NCBI RefSeq assembly: GCF_004123295.1
Contig: NZ_SDMK01000001.1
Coordinates: forward strand, 186,001-250,000
Source of the DNA: Silvibacterium dinghuense
Lineage (GTDB): Bacteria > Acidobacteriota > Terriglobia > Terriglobales > Acidobacteriaceae
DNA: 64,000 nucleotides
Direction of reading: 5' to 3'
The notes beneath the pieces were generated by a model. It searched no databases. It had not been told where the DNA came from and saw nothing but the letters and a program-made list of their open reading frames with translations. Below, one piece after another: positions 26,837 to 35,151 of the stretch. The translations under genes were made by a program, and so were the position numbers. The stretch's first letter is position 1. The number at the start of each line of letters is the position of its first letter.

Positions 26837-27674
26837 GCTTGGCGCGCAGGACGTCAAAGAATCCGGCCGAGCCGAGACGCACCAGCTTGACGTTGTACTG
26901 CGAGCGGCGACAGCGCAGCTCATCCCCTACCTTGAGCGGCACAGCCTCCTGCCCATCGACCGTGAGGTATGTCTGGTCAGGAATCCCTTCGATGCGCAGT
27001 GCGAGCTGGGCATCCCCGGGCACGACCATCGGGCGAATGGTGAGCAGGTGCGGACAGATCGGCGTCACGATCATCGCATCGACATTCGGCATCAGGATAG
27101 GCCCATTGGCCGCGAGCGAATAAGCCGTGGACCCGGTGGGCGTCGAGACGATGACGCCATCAGCGCGGAAGGCCGCGGCCAGCTGATCGTTCAGCATCAC
27201 GCGGAAATCACCCATGCGGGCGATGGTGCCCTTGGCTACGACAACATCATTGAGTGCTTCATGCTGGCTGTAGAGCTTGCCGTCGCGCCAGAGCTCGGTG
27301 TGGAGCATCCAGCGGGTATCCGTGGTGAAGCATCGGGTACACCAGCCCTCGAGCGTGGAGTAGAGATCGGCAAGGCGCACCTCGGTGAGGAAGCCGAGCG
27401 AGCCGAGATTCACGCTGAGAATCGGGGTGCCGGTCTTGGCAAAGACACGCGCCGCCGAAAGAAGCGTCCCGTCGCCGCCGAGCACGATCACCAGCTCGGG
27501 ATTCTCTTCCGGCAGCAGATGGCGGGGGACAATCCGTGCCGCCTGGGTGTAGTTCCCGCTCACGGGATCGAGAACGGGATCGAACTGGCGTGCCCGCAGC
27601 CATAGCACCAGCTCAGGGAGCAGGGCTTGCAGCTCGGGTTTCTGGGGCTTCGAAATAATGGCGACGGCAGACAT
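26817..27674 (-). CDS. nadK: NAD kinase
   Basis: It phosphorylates NAD+ to NADP+. The 285-residue protein has the GGDG motif in VIVLGGDGTLLSAAR, the conserved NxD region EALNDVVVAKG, and ADGVIVSTPTGSTAYSLAANGP, all diagnostic of the family. The 3' end overlaps the convergent HEXXH membrane gene by 20 bp. It lies 44 bp downstream of tlyA on the same strand; the tlyA-nadK pair is common in many bacteria (often with recN), so an operon is likely. Confidence 0.96.
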   Translation of the reverse strand: MSAVAIISKPQKPELQALLPELVLWLRARQFDPVLDPVSGNYTQAARIVPRHLLPEENPELVIVLGGDGTLLSAARVFAKTGTPILSVNLGSLGFLTEVRLADLYSTLEGWCTRCFTTDTRWMLHTELWRDGKLYSQHEALNDVVVAKGTIARMGDFRVMLNDQLAAAFRADGVIVSTPTGSTAYSLAANGPILMPNVDAMIVTPICPHLLTIRPMVVPGDAQLALRIEGIPDQTYLTVDGQEAVPLKVGDELRCRRSQYNVKLVRLGSAGFFDVLRAKLKWGER

Positions 27675-27718
27675 GCGTTTTCTCAGTGTAACGAAGGCTG
27701 GAGCTTCCGTCGGTCCAT

Positions 27719-28516
27719 TCAGCGTGGAGTTTGTGCCGGATTTCCCGGCCCGATTCCCCGCCCCATTTCCAGACCGAGCCGGACGGCGTGCAAAAGGAAC
27801 TCGCGATTCCCTTCCGCGCCGTGAATTGGCGAATCGATCATCTCCAACTCCTGACCGCCAAGTTCCACGGCGCAGGCCTTCACCCGGTCGATCGCAAGCT
27901 GGTGAGCAGCAGGGTCGCGCACGATACCTCCCTTGCCGACATGCTCGCGTCCGGACTCGAACTGCGGCTTTACAAGGATCACTGCCTCCAGGCCTTCACT
28001 GTCCGAGCGCACGGCGGCAGCCACCACCGAAGGCAGCACCAGCGTGGCGGAGATGAACGACACGTCCATCGCCAGAAAACTGATCCCCGCAGGCAGCTCG
28101 CCGGGGACAAGCTTGCGGGCATTCGTACGCTCCATGAGCGAGACACGCGGGTCGGAGCGGAATTTTTCGGCGATCTGACCATAACCGGTATCGACGGCCA
28201 GCACCCGCTCTGCGCCATGCTGGAGCATGCAGTCGGTAAACCCGCCCGTCGAAGCGCCGACATCCAGGCAGAAGCGGCCGGTAAGATCGATGCCCCAGTG
28301 CGCGAGCGCGCCTTCGAGCTTGAGCCCTCCACGGCTGACATAGCGGAGGTCGTCCCCGAGAAGGCGCAGGGCAGCATCGGCCGTTACCGCGGTACCGGGC
28401 TTTTCGACCTTCTGTTCATCCACCAGCACGCGGCCCGCAAGGATGAGCGCCTGAGCGCGCTCCCGGGTCGGCGTTAAACCACGTTCCACAAGCAACTTAT
28501 CCAGCCTTGACTTCAT
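27719..28516 (-). CDS. tlyA: TlyA-family rRNA 2'-O-methyltransferase
   Basis: The 265-residue protein has an N-terminal S4 RNA-binding domain (SRLDKLLVERGLTPTRERAQ, then GRVLVDEQKVEKPG) and an FtsJ-like methyltransferase domain (FCLDVGASTGGFTDCMLQHGA, then ILVKPQFE). Mycobacterial TlyA methylates 16S and 23S rRNA; some family members were named hemolysins. The ATG at 28516 gives the typical length; in-frame sequence extending to 28720 covers the divergent promoter and anti-sigma gene and is not coding. nadK follows. Confidence 0.93.
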   Translation of the reverse strand: MKSRLDKLLVERGLTPTRERAQALILAGRVLVDEQKVEKPGTAVTADAALRLLGDDLRYVSRGGLKLEGALAHWGIDLTGRFCLDVGASTGGFTDCMLQHGAERVLAVDTGYGQIAEKFRSDPRVSLMERTNARKLVPGELPAGISFLAMDVSFISATLVLPSVVAAAVRSDSEGLEAVILVKPQFESGREHVGKGGIVRDPAAHQLAIDRVKACAVELGGQELEMIDSPIHGAEGNREFLLHAVRLGLEMGRGIGPGNPAQTPR

Positions 28517-28595
28517 CGTATGATCGCGCCTGCCTGCTTCTATTCTGGTGGATACAGGGACCAGGCTGCAAAGATCGGATGCTGAGACGTTCTCC

Positions 28596-29171
28596 ATGCC
28601 AGAAAATTCTCGAAACCCGAATGACACGCCGGACCAGGAACCGGAAACGGCTCGCCGTGGCGGAATCAGCTTTGGCGTCCTTGGCTGGATCACGGCAGCC
28701 GCCGCGATCATCGTAGCCATCTACCTTGGCAATCGCGGCATACAGATGCAGCAGACGCAGCTGGCAGACCGCTCCGACCTGGCGCGGCTTTCGGCACAGG
28801 CGGAGCACGCGCAGCTGCTGACCGATGCGCTGACCTCGCCCGAAGCAAAACAGGTAACGCTGGCAGAGACAAGACAGACGCCGCAACCGTCGGGCTATGC
28901 CACGTACCTTCCGGCGAAGGGCGCGCTGGTCTTCATGGCCAGGAACCTGCATTCGCTGAAGGCCGACAAGACCTACGAGCTGTGGCTGATGCCTGCCGAT
29001 GGAAAGCCGCCTATCCCGGCGGGGCTATTCCACCCCGATACAACAGGCAGTGCATCCGTTATTCTTCCCAGCGTGCCTTCCGGCATCCAAGCCAGGGGTT
29101 TTGGCGTCACTATAGAGGACGCGCAGGGGGCACAGACTCCGACGCTGCCTATCGTGATGTCCGGCTACTGA
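28596..29171 (+). CDS. RskA-like anti-sigma domain protein without the zinc-binding domain
   Basis: The 191-residue protein has one membrane segment at about residues 30-50 (GVLGWITAAAAIIVAIYLGN). An extracytoplasmic domain resembles the C-terminal domain of anti-sigma-K factors: GALVFMARNLHSLKADKTYELWLMPADGKPPIPAGLF and FGVTIEDAQGAQTP. The N-terminal sigma-binding zinc-finger (HxxxCxxC) is missing and replaced by a short charged tail, and no ECF sigma gene is next to it. It may be a sensor half without a classical partner. Divergent from tlyA across 79 bp. Confidence 0.8.
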   Translation: MPENSRNPNDTPDQEPETARRGGISFGVLGWITAAAAIIVAIYLGNRGIQMQQTQLADRSDLARLSAQAEHAQLLTDALTSPEAKQVTLAETRQTPQPSGYATYLPAKGALVFMARNLHSLKADKTYELWLMPADGKPPIPAGLFHPDTTGSASVILPSVPSGIQARGFGVTIEDAQGAQTPTLPIVMSGY

Positions 29172-29259
29172 TCCAACGCTCCTGATCTTCCCTTCAGGCC
29201 TGGATTACCCCAGCTCGATGGCATGATCGGGGCGCGCGATATCTTTTTGTGGGAGTTCT

Positions 29260-29979
29260 ATGGCCAAGTCGAAATCGCATTTTCCGCACCCTATTACGCT
29301 GGCCGTCGACATCGGCGGCACTGGTTTAAAGATCATGCTTCTCGATGCGCGCGGAAACCCGCTCTCTGAGCGGCTGCGCACGCCGACGCCCGATCCGGCG
29401 ACACCGAAGAAGATGCTGGCCGCTCTCGAAAAAATGAAGCGCCAGCTGACCGCATTCGACCGCGTTTCGGTCGGCTTTCCCGGCGTCATCAAGCATGGAA
29501 AAACACTGACGGCGGCGAATCTCGATCCGTCATGGGTGGGCTACTCCCTGCAAGCAAAGCTGCACGAGATGTGGCGCAGGCCGATTCATCTCGCAAACGA
29601 TGCTGCCGTGCAGGGCTACGGTGCGATCACGGGTAAAGGTGTCGAAATGGCCATCACGCTCGGCACCGGCATGGGCTCAGCGCTGTTCACGAATGGCCAT
29701 CTCTGCCCCGGACTTGAGCTCGGCCATCACCCCTGGTTGAAGGGAAAGACTTACGAAGACTACCTGGGGCGCAAGGGCCTGAAGAGGCTGGGCAAGAAGC
29801 GCTGGAACAAACACCTGGAAAAGACTATCGAGCAAACACAGAGGACCTTCAACTGGGATCACCTGTACATTGGCGGCGGCAACGCGAAGGAGATCAGCTT
29901 CACGCTGCCGACAAATGTCACCGTCATCTCCAATGAAGACGGCCTTTTCGGCGGCGTGGCCCTCTGGCGCTATCAGTAG
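29260..29979 (+). CDS. ROK-family kinase, polyphosphate glucokinase-like
   Basis: The 239-residue protein has the phosphate-binding loop VDIGGTGLK, then SVGFPGVI, NDAAVQGYG (Asp catalytic base), LGTGMGSALFTNG, and ELGHHPW. It lacks the Zn cysteines of classical ROK kinases, as do polyphosphate glucokinases, which phosphorylate glucose with polyphosphate or ATP. A role in glucose activation is likely, and the name ppgK is plausible but not proven. The gene ends just before a terminator at 30003. Confidence 0.87.
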   Translation: MAKSKSHFPHPITLAVDIGGTGLKIMLLDARGNPLSERLRTPTPDPATPKKMLAALEKMKRQLTAFDRVSVGFPGVIKHGKTLTAANLDPSWVGYSLQAKLHEMWRRPIHLANDAAVQGYGAITGKGVEMAITLGTGMGSALFTNGHLCPGLELGHHPWLKGKTYEDYLGRKGLKRLGKKRWNKHLEKTIEQTQRTFNWDHLYIGGGNAKEISFTLPTNVTVISNEDGLFGGVALWRYQ

Positions 29980-30002
29980 CGAAAGCCATTGCAGGCAGTA
30001 TG

Positions 30003-30030
30003 CGGCCCGTCCCCACGGCGGGCCGTTTTT
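30003..30030 (+). terminator. rho-independent terminator after the ROK kinase
   Basis: CGGCCCG pairs with CGGGCCG around a 9-base loop and is followed by five T residues. It sits between convergent genes. Confidence 0.85.
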
Positions 30031-31180
30031 ATTGCGGCATGGGATAGAAGAGGATCATGTCGTTGTCGAGAATCGCCATCCATTTGCCGTCCGGCGACAG
30101 CTCTCCGACAGACATATAGGGCGTACCACGCTCTTCGAAGAGGAATTTGCGCGTGTCCGGCTCAGCGACCACGAACTCGTTGGCAACAATGCAGTTAGCA
30201 CAGGAACCAAGAGCATACATTTCGATACCGAAGCGATTGCCGGAGACACCGGCAAGGCGGCGTGGATAAAAGCTGCCAATCGGCGGAAGCTGAATACGCG
30301 CGCCCGTAGGCGTGACGATGAGCATCTGGGCATCGTGGAAGAAATTCTTGTCTTCGCGCGTAATCACGAGATGGGTCGCATCGAGGAAGCCGAGCGGCGC
30401 AAGCGCGACAGGCTTTTCCGTCTCGGCATACGACCAGGGCGCGCCATCGCGGTCGAGAAACTTCGCATCCGGTGTTTCAACGAGGATGCGGGTGCAGGAG
30501 TATTGCGACTTATCGGTGCAAAGACTGCCGGCGATGCGCTCGTCACCGGCGATCCATTCCTTGACCGCGCGGACATCGTCCGAGGCATCGAGCGAGATGC
30601 GGTTGAGCAGACGCAGCGGATCGGCAGCGTAAAACTCGTAGACGCGGCCATCGGCCGTGAGCAGCGGGATGGTGCGATGCGCAGGCGTGGACCAGAGGCC
30701 ACGCGGCGCAGTGTCAAGCTCGCCGGACTCCTTCGCGTGCAGGAGCACATCGAGGAAGTCAAGACGCGCTCCCTGCTTAACGACGACGGAAGCTCCGGGG
30801 CCAGGAAAGACATTAAAGTCGCCTCCGACCTCGTCGATGGTCCAGTCATGCTGTGCGATCTTTACGCCAGTGGTCGTATCAAAGACCAGCCCGCGCAGCA
30901 CGGCCGGTTCGGCGCTATTACGCAGCGTGCATGGCGTGTTGACGGTGAATGCGGCAAAGAGATGCGTGCTGTCGAGCCAGAAAAGACGCGTGCCGACCTT
31001 GTGCTGATGCAGGCAGAGAAATGGTCCTCCACGGCCGAACAGCCCGTGTGGAATACCGAAGGGCTGAAGATAGATGACCAGCGGCTTGCCCGGCTTCTCC
31101 GCCTGAGCAGGCGGCGCGAAGGCGGTAAACAGCAGCAGGAGGCAAGCAGCCAGAACCCGGATGAATGGCATGCGACGCAT
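30029..31180 (-). CDS. secreted hypothetical protein, probable beta-propeller
   Basis: The 383-residue product has a signal peptide ending in FAPPAQA. The mature part has repeated beta-strand and turn patterns, e.g. TRLFWLDSTHLFAAFTVN, then GLVFDTTTGVKI and SVGELSPDGKWMAILDNDMI, which suggest a WD40/PD40-like propeller. Several cysteines (CLHQH, CTDKSQYSC, CANC) are spread along it. No catalytic motif is seen and I do not recognise the family. ATGs at 31180 and 31171 both fit the signal peptide. It is divergent from the ABC transporter operon across 146 bp. Confidence 0.72.
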   Translation of the reverse strand: MRRMPFIRVLAACLLLLFTAFAPPAQAEKPGKPLVIYLQPFGIPHGLFGRGGPFLCLHQHKVGTRLFWLDSTHLFAAFTVNTPCTLRNSAEPAVLRGLVFDTTTGVKIAQHDWTIDEVGGDFNVFPGPGASVVVKQGARLDFLDVLLHAKESGELDTAPRGLWSTPAHRTIPLLTADGRVYEFYAADPLRLLNRISLDASDDVRAVKEWIAGDERIAGSLCTDKSQYSCTRILVETPDAKFLDRDGAPWSYAETEKPVALAPLGFLDATHLVITREDKNFFHDAQMLIVTPTGARIQLPPIGSFYPRRLAGVSGNRFGIEMYALGSCANCIVANEFVVAEPDTRKFLFEERGTPYMSVGELSPDGKWMAILDNDMILFYPMPQ

Positions 31181-31326
31181 CGTGGCCAGTATAGGGGGAG
31201 CGAGATGACGTTTGTCATTCCCCATCGGTGACAGAGCCCACTGGGAGCAGGCGCGGGAGAGCGCGATGCTGAATATGTTCGCAGGCGCAGCCTGCAAACG
31301 CGAAGGCTCTTCTTAGGAGGACATTC

Positions 31327-32325
31327 ATGTCCACTGCATCGATCGCTCCCGGTCTTCGGCAGCCCGCCGTCGACTACGGCCAGCCGAAACCCGCACGCAT
31401 CCATTCCACTCCGGCGGCCAGTGAGCCGTGCGCACAACTGCAGGCAGTAACAAAGCGTTACGGCCAAACCCTGGCGCTCGACGCATTGAACCTTACGCTC
31501 TATCCGGGCGAAGTGGTGGCCCTGCTGGGACCGAACGGCGCAGGTAAGACGACAACAGCGCGTCTGCTGCTGGGGCTGCTCTCGCCGAACAGCGGTTCGG
31601 TGCGGGTGATGGGGCTCGATCCGCGTGAGGCTTCGACACGCACACACATCGGCGCAATGCTACAGGTGTCGCGCGTACCCGAGACACTGAAAGTCCGCGA
31701 GCACATTGCGCTCTTCCGCAGCTATTATCCTGCGCCTCTCGCGGAGACAGAGCTGGTGAAGGCCGCGGGACTGGAAGGAATCGAAGACCGGCTCTTCGGC
31801 TCACTCTCCGGTGGACAGAAGCAGCGTGTGCTGTTTGCGCTGGCACTGGCAGGCAACCCGGAGCTGCTGATCCTCGATGAACCGACGGTAGGCATGGACA
31901 TCGCCTCACGGCGCGCGCTATGGGAGCAGGTTCGCAAACAGACAGCAGCAGGACGCACGGTGCTGCTGACAACCCACTACCTCGAAGAAGCCGACGCACT
32001 GGCCAGCCGCATCGTGGTCATCGACAAGGGACGCATCCAGGCCGAGGGTACACCGGCGGAGATTCGCCATCGTGCCTCGGGACGACGCATTCGCTGCGTG
32101 ACGGCAATGGGACGCGAAGCTCTATTGAACCTGCCTACGGTGCTGGGCGTCGAAGAGGATCGCGAAGCCGTGGTAATCACAGCGGGCGATGCCGAGGCGG
32201 TGCTACGCGAGATTTTCCGGCGCGATGCCACGGTGCACGGTCTCGAGGTTTCGTCGCACAGCCTGGAAGATGCATTCCTGGCGCTCACCGGCGACTCCAG
32301 TAAAACCGCCGCGCAGGCGAGCTAA
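31327..32325 (+). CDS. ABC exporter ATPase, DrrA/CcmA-like
   Basis: The 332-residue protein has Walker A LLGPNGAGKTTTARLLLG, signature GSLSGGQKQRVLFALALAGN, Walker B LLILDEPTVGMD, and the H-loop TTHYLEEAD. The roughly 100-residue C-terminal extension is typical of export ATPases of the DrrA/YhaQ group. A strong ribosome binding site (TTAGGAGGA) precedes it. It heads an operon with a permease (38 bp later), a histidine kinase and a response regulator. Similar layouts are known for antibiotic-response or lipid-responsive exporters, which is inference here. Confidence 0.93.
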   Translation: MSTASIAPGLRQPAVDYGQPKPARIHSTPAASEPCAQLQAVTKRYGQTLALDALNLTLYPGEVVALLGPNGAGKTTTARLLLGLLSPNSGSVRVMGLDPREASTRTHIGAMLQVSRVPETLKVREHIALFRSYYPAPLAETELVKAAGLEGIEDRLFGSLSGGQKQRVLFALALAGNPELLILDEPTVGMDIASRRALWEQVRKQTAAGRTVLLTTHYLEEADALASRIVVIDKGRIQAEGTPAEIRHRASGRRIRCVTAMGREALLNLPTVLGVEEDREAVVITAGDAEAVLREIFRRDATVHGLEVSSHSLEDAFLALTGDSSKTAAQAS

Positions 32326-32363
32326 CACACACAGACTTCCACACTGGTTTTAAGGAGATGCTT

Positions 32364-33152
32364 ATGGCCACCGCCTCCGTTTCCGTTCCCCGCGCCGAGC
32401 TGAGCTTCGGCTACTATGCCAACCTGTTTCGCAACGAGGTCCGTTACGAATTCCTGCGCATGCTGCGGCTGCGCAGCTACTCGCTCTCGGTTATCGGTTT
32501 CCCGGTGATGTTCTATCTGCTCTTCGGCACACTGAACAGCCACAACCAATATGCACGCTATCTGCTGGCAAGCTACAGCTGCTTTGGCCTGGTGGGCGCG
32601 GCGCTCTTCGGACTCGGTGCTGGCATTGCCATGGAGCGGGCGCAGGGATGGCTGGACCTGAAGATGGCGAGCCCGATGCCACGCTTCGCCTATCTTTTCG
32701 CGAAGACCATGTCGGCCGCAGGGTTTGCGCTGGTGGTGACGTGCCTGCTCTCGCTGATCGGCGTGACACTCGCCGGCGTGCACATGACCGGACTCGAGTT
32801 CGCGAAGCTCATCGGCATCACGCTGGCCGGAGCAATTCCCTTCGCCAGCATGGGGCTGCTGGTTTCGCTGCTGGTGCCACCCACGGCGGGACCGGGAATC
32901 ATCAATCTGATTTATCTGCCGATGTCATTCGCCTCGGGCCTGTGGATGCCGCTCGATGTGCTGCCCAAGTGGATGCAGCACGTAGCTCCGGCTCTGCCGG
33001 CGTATCATTTCGCGCAGATCGCGCTGCATATCTTCGGCTTTGCCCGGTCGGGCAGCTCGCTGAGCGGGCACTGGGAGGCTCTGTTAGGCTTTACTTGCCT
33101 CATGCTGGGAGCCGCATGGCTGGTCTTCTCCCGCCGCGAGGCCAAGGCATAA
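32364..33152 (+). CDS. ABC-2-type permease
   Basis: The 262-residue protein has six membrane segments typical of ABC-2 exporters. Segments are near residues 35-55, 62-85, 110-140, 150-175, 180-200 and 230-255. The N-terminus is short and cytoplasmic (FRNEVRYEFLRMLRLRS). ATG 32364 is favoured over the ATG at 32358 because the GGAG ribosome binding site directly abuts the latter. It partners with the ATPase at 31327, and the kinase starts 1 bp after its stop. Confidence 0.9.
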   Translation: MATASVSVPRAELSFGYYANLFRNEVRYEFLRMLRLRSYSLSVIGFPVMFYLLFGTLNSHNQYARYLLASYSCFGLVGAALFGLGAGIAMERAQGWLDLKMASPMPRFAYLFAKTMSAAGFALVVTCLLSLIGVTLAGVHMTGLEFAKLIGITLAGAIPFASMGLLVSLLVPPTAGPGIINLIYLPMSFASGLWMPLDVLPKWMQHVAPALPAYHFAQIALHIFGFARSGSSLSGHWEALLGFTCLMLGAAWLVFSRREAKA

Positions 33153-33153
33153 C

Positions 33154-34305
33154 ATGGCAACCATTCTCGACAGCGTGCGCCGCGAACTCCTCCGCAAGCG
33201 AGCTGCTGCGCCCGACTGGTGGGATGTCATCTGGTTGTTCTACACCATCTTTTTATTCATTGAGCCGATCGAACGGCACAACGGCGCTTACTGGGTTCAG
33301 TTCGGCATCGTGTACGCAATCTTTGTTGCGCTCTACATGGGCCTGGTCTTCCTGCGCCGTCAGCTCTATGTGTACCTGTGCCTGCTGGCTATGGTGGCAC
33401 TTGGGGTGTATTACTACCGGCACAACGCAGCAGCGTACGGCATGTTCATGTATGTTGCTGCATTTGCGCCATTCGTTTCAGAATCAGTGGTCGTGGGCGC
33501 AGTGGCTGTCGCTGCCATGGCAGTACTGACCTGCGTTGAAGGCATGCTCTTGCAGCCGAATCCGTGGACATGGGGCTTCGGCACCTGCCTCACACTCGTG
33601 ATCGGCGGCACGAACATCTTCATGTCGCTGCGCGTGCGCGCCAACAAAAAGCTGCGCATGGCACAGGAAGAAATTGAGCAGCTCGCGAAGATGGCCGAAC
33701 GCGAGCGTATCGCCCGCGACCTGCACGATGTGCTGGGACATACGCTTTCTGTCATCGTGCTGAAGGCAGAGCTGGCGGGGCGGCTGATCGGGCGTGATCA
33801 GGAGGGAGACCACTCGCGCGCGACAGCGGAAATTGGCGACGTGGAGCAGATTGCGCGCAAGGCGCTCACCGAGGTGCGTGAGGCGATCCGTGGCTATCGG
33901 GCCGAGGGCCTTTCAGCCGAGCTGCGCCGGGCACAGAGCGTACTCGACGCAGCAGGCGTGGCATTGGTATGTGAAGAACAGCCGTTGCAACTTTCGGCGA
34001 GCGAAGAAAGCGTGCTCTCCCTGGTGCTGCGCGAAGCCGTGACCAACATTGTTCGCCATGCGCAGGCCAGCCGCTGCCTGCTGCGCGTGGAGAAGAGCGG
34101 CGAAGAGACACGGCTGATCGTGGAAGACAACGGACGCGGCGGACTGAAGGAAGACGGCAATGGCGTACGTGGCATGCGGCAGCGTATCGAAGCTCTGGGC
34201 GGCGAGTTCGCTACCGATACCGTAGAAGGCCGTAGCGGGACGCGGCTGACCATTCGCATTCCCGGAACCTCCACTCCCAACCAACCAGCCTGGAGCTCAG
34301 TGTAA
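33154..34305 (+). CDS. DesK-like histidine kinase (HisKA_3)
   Basis: The 383-residue kinase has five or six membrane segments in residues 25-165 and a cytoplasmic transmitter. The phospho-acceptor is His about 191 in RDLHDVLGHTLSVIVLKAEL, the HisKA_3 signature, and the ATPase part has LREAVTNIVRHAQAS and DNGRGG. DesK in Bacillus senses membrane thickness; with an ABC exporter upstream this kinase may sense membrane perturbation or the exported compound. It starts 1 bp after the permease and 3 bp before the regulator. Confidence 0.93.
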   Translation: MATILDSVRRELLRKRAAAPDWWDVIWLFYTIFLFIEPIERHNGAYWVQFGIVYAIFVALYMGLVFLRRQLYVYLCLLAMVALGVYYYRHNAAAYGMFMYVAAFAPFVSESVVVGAVAVAAMAVLTCVEGMLLQPNPWTWGFGTCLTLVIGGTNIFMSLRVRANKKLRMAQEEIEQLAKMAERERIARDLHDVLGHTLSVIVLKAELAGRLIGRDQEGDHSRATAEIGDVEQIARKALTEVREAIRGYRAEGLSAELRRAQSVLDAAGVALVCEEQPLQLSASEESVLSLVLREAVTNIVRHAQASRCLLRVEKSGEETRLIVEDNGRGGLKEDGNGVRGMRQRIEALGGEFATDTVEGRSGTRLTIRIPGTSTPNQPAWSSV

Positions 34306-34308
34306 GAC

Positions 34309-34917
34309 ATGTCGATTCGTGTTGCGATTGCGGAAGATCAGGCCATGGTTCTGGGCGCTCTGGCTGCGCTGCTGGAGACGGAAAACGACATCCGCGTGTG
34401 CGGACGCGCTGCCAATGGCCGCGAGGCGTTGACAGCGATTGCGCAGCAGAAACCGGATGTGCTGGTGACCGACATCGAGATGCCGGAAATGACCGGGCTG
34501 ACGCTGGCAGGCGAAGTGCGTGAGCGCTTTCCTCAAACGCGGGTCATCATCCTCACCACCTTCGCGCGGCCCGGATATCTGCGCCGCGCACTCGATGCCG
34601 GCGCGCGCGGTTATCTGCTGAAAGACCGGCCGGCGGCAGAGCTGGCAGAGGCCGTGCGGCGCGTGCATCGCGGACTGCGCGTCATCGATCCCGATCTTGC
34701 AGCAGAGGCGTGGGACAGCGGGCCCGATCCGCTGACCGAGCGCGAACGGCAGATTCTATGGCGAGCAGGTGAGGGCAAGTCGAGCGCAGAGATTGCAGCC
34801 GAACTCCGTCTCTCCGAAGGCACGGTGCGGAACTATCTCTCCGAGGCCATCAGCAAGCTGGGCGCGGCCAATCGCGTAGACGCGGCGCGCATCGCGCGGG
34901 CAAAAGGATGGCTATAG
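34309..34917 (+). CDS. NarL/DesR-type response regulator
   Basis: The 202-residue protein has a receiver domain (AIAEDQAMVLGAL, phospho-acceptor Asp about 55 in VLVTDIEMPEMTG, Lys in YLLKDRPA) and a LuxR-type helix-turn-helix (LTERERQILWRAGEGKSSAEIAAELRLSEGTVRNYLSEAISKLGA). It is the partner of the kinase just upstream and probably controls the ABC operon itself. No terminator with a T-run is visible directly after it. Confidence 0.94.
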   Translation: MSIRVAIAEDQAMVLGALAALLETENDIRVCGRAANGREALTAIAQQKPDVLVTDIEMPEMTGLTLAGEVRERFPQTRVIILTTFARPGYLRRALDAGARGYLLKDRPAAELAEAVRRVHRGLRVIDPDLAAEAWDSGPDPLTERERQILWRAGEGKSSAEIAAELRLSEGTVRNYLSEAISKLGAANRVDAARIARAKGWL

Positions 34918-34996
34918 CGGCTGCTCAAGCGCTCTCATTATGAAACGGTTGCTCCGTTCAACGGATATTCACTCGCATTTCAAACTTCAAAGAGAA

Positions 34997-35029
34997 ACCA
35001 GACTTACTGTTTGATACAGTTGGTCCGGT
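34997..35029. promoter_or_regulatory. imperfect palindrome upstream of the TonB receptor, possible operator
   Basis: ACCAGACTTACTGT and ACAGTTGGTCCGGT are inverted with 11 of 14 positions matching around TTGAT. It lies 123 bp before the receptor start in a 234-bp gap. Its regulator is unknown. Confidence 0.4.
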
Positions 35030-35151
35030 TTTGTCGCGCATAAGCCAAGTAAGTACAGGCGCGTCGTCCTTCCTATGAGCGCTGCAACCAAGGTTGCCGC
35101 GCTTTGCTGTGCAGGAACGAACCGGTCCCGCGCAAGTCTTTTGGAGGAACC

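Noticed and set aside
29870-31231. A 453-codon plus-strand frame
   Set aside because: It covers the 3' end of the ROK kinase, its terminator and the antisense of the secreted hypothetical gene; no start signal or domain.
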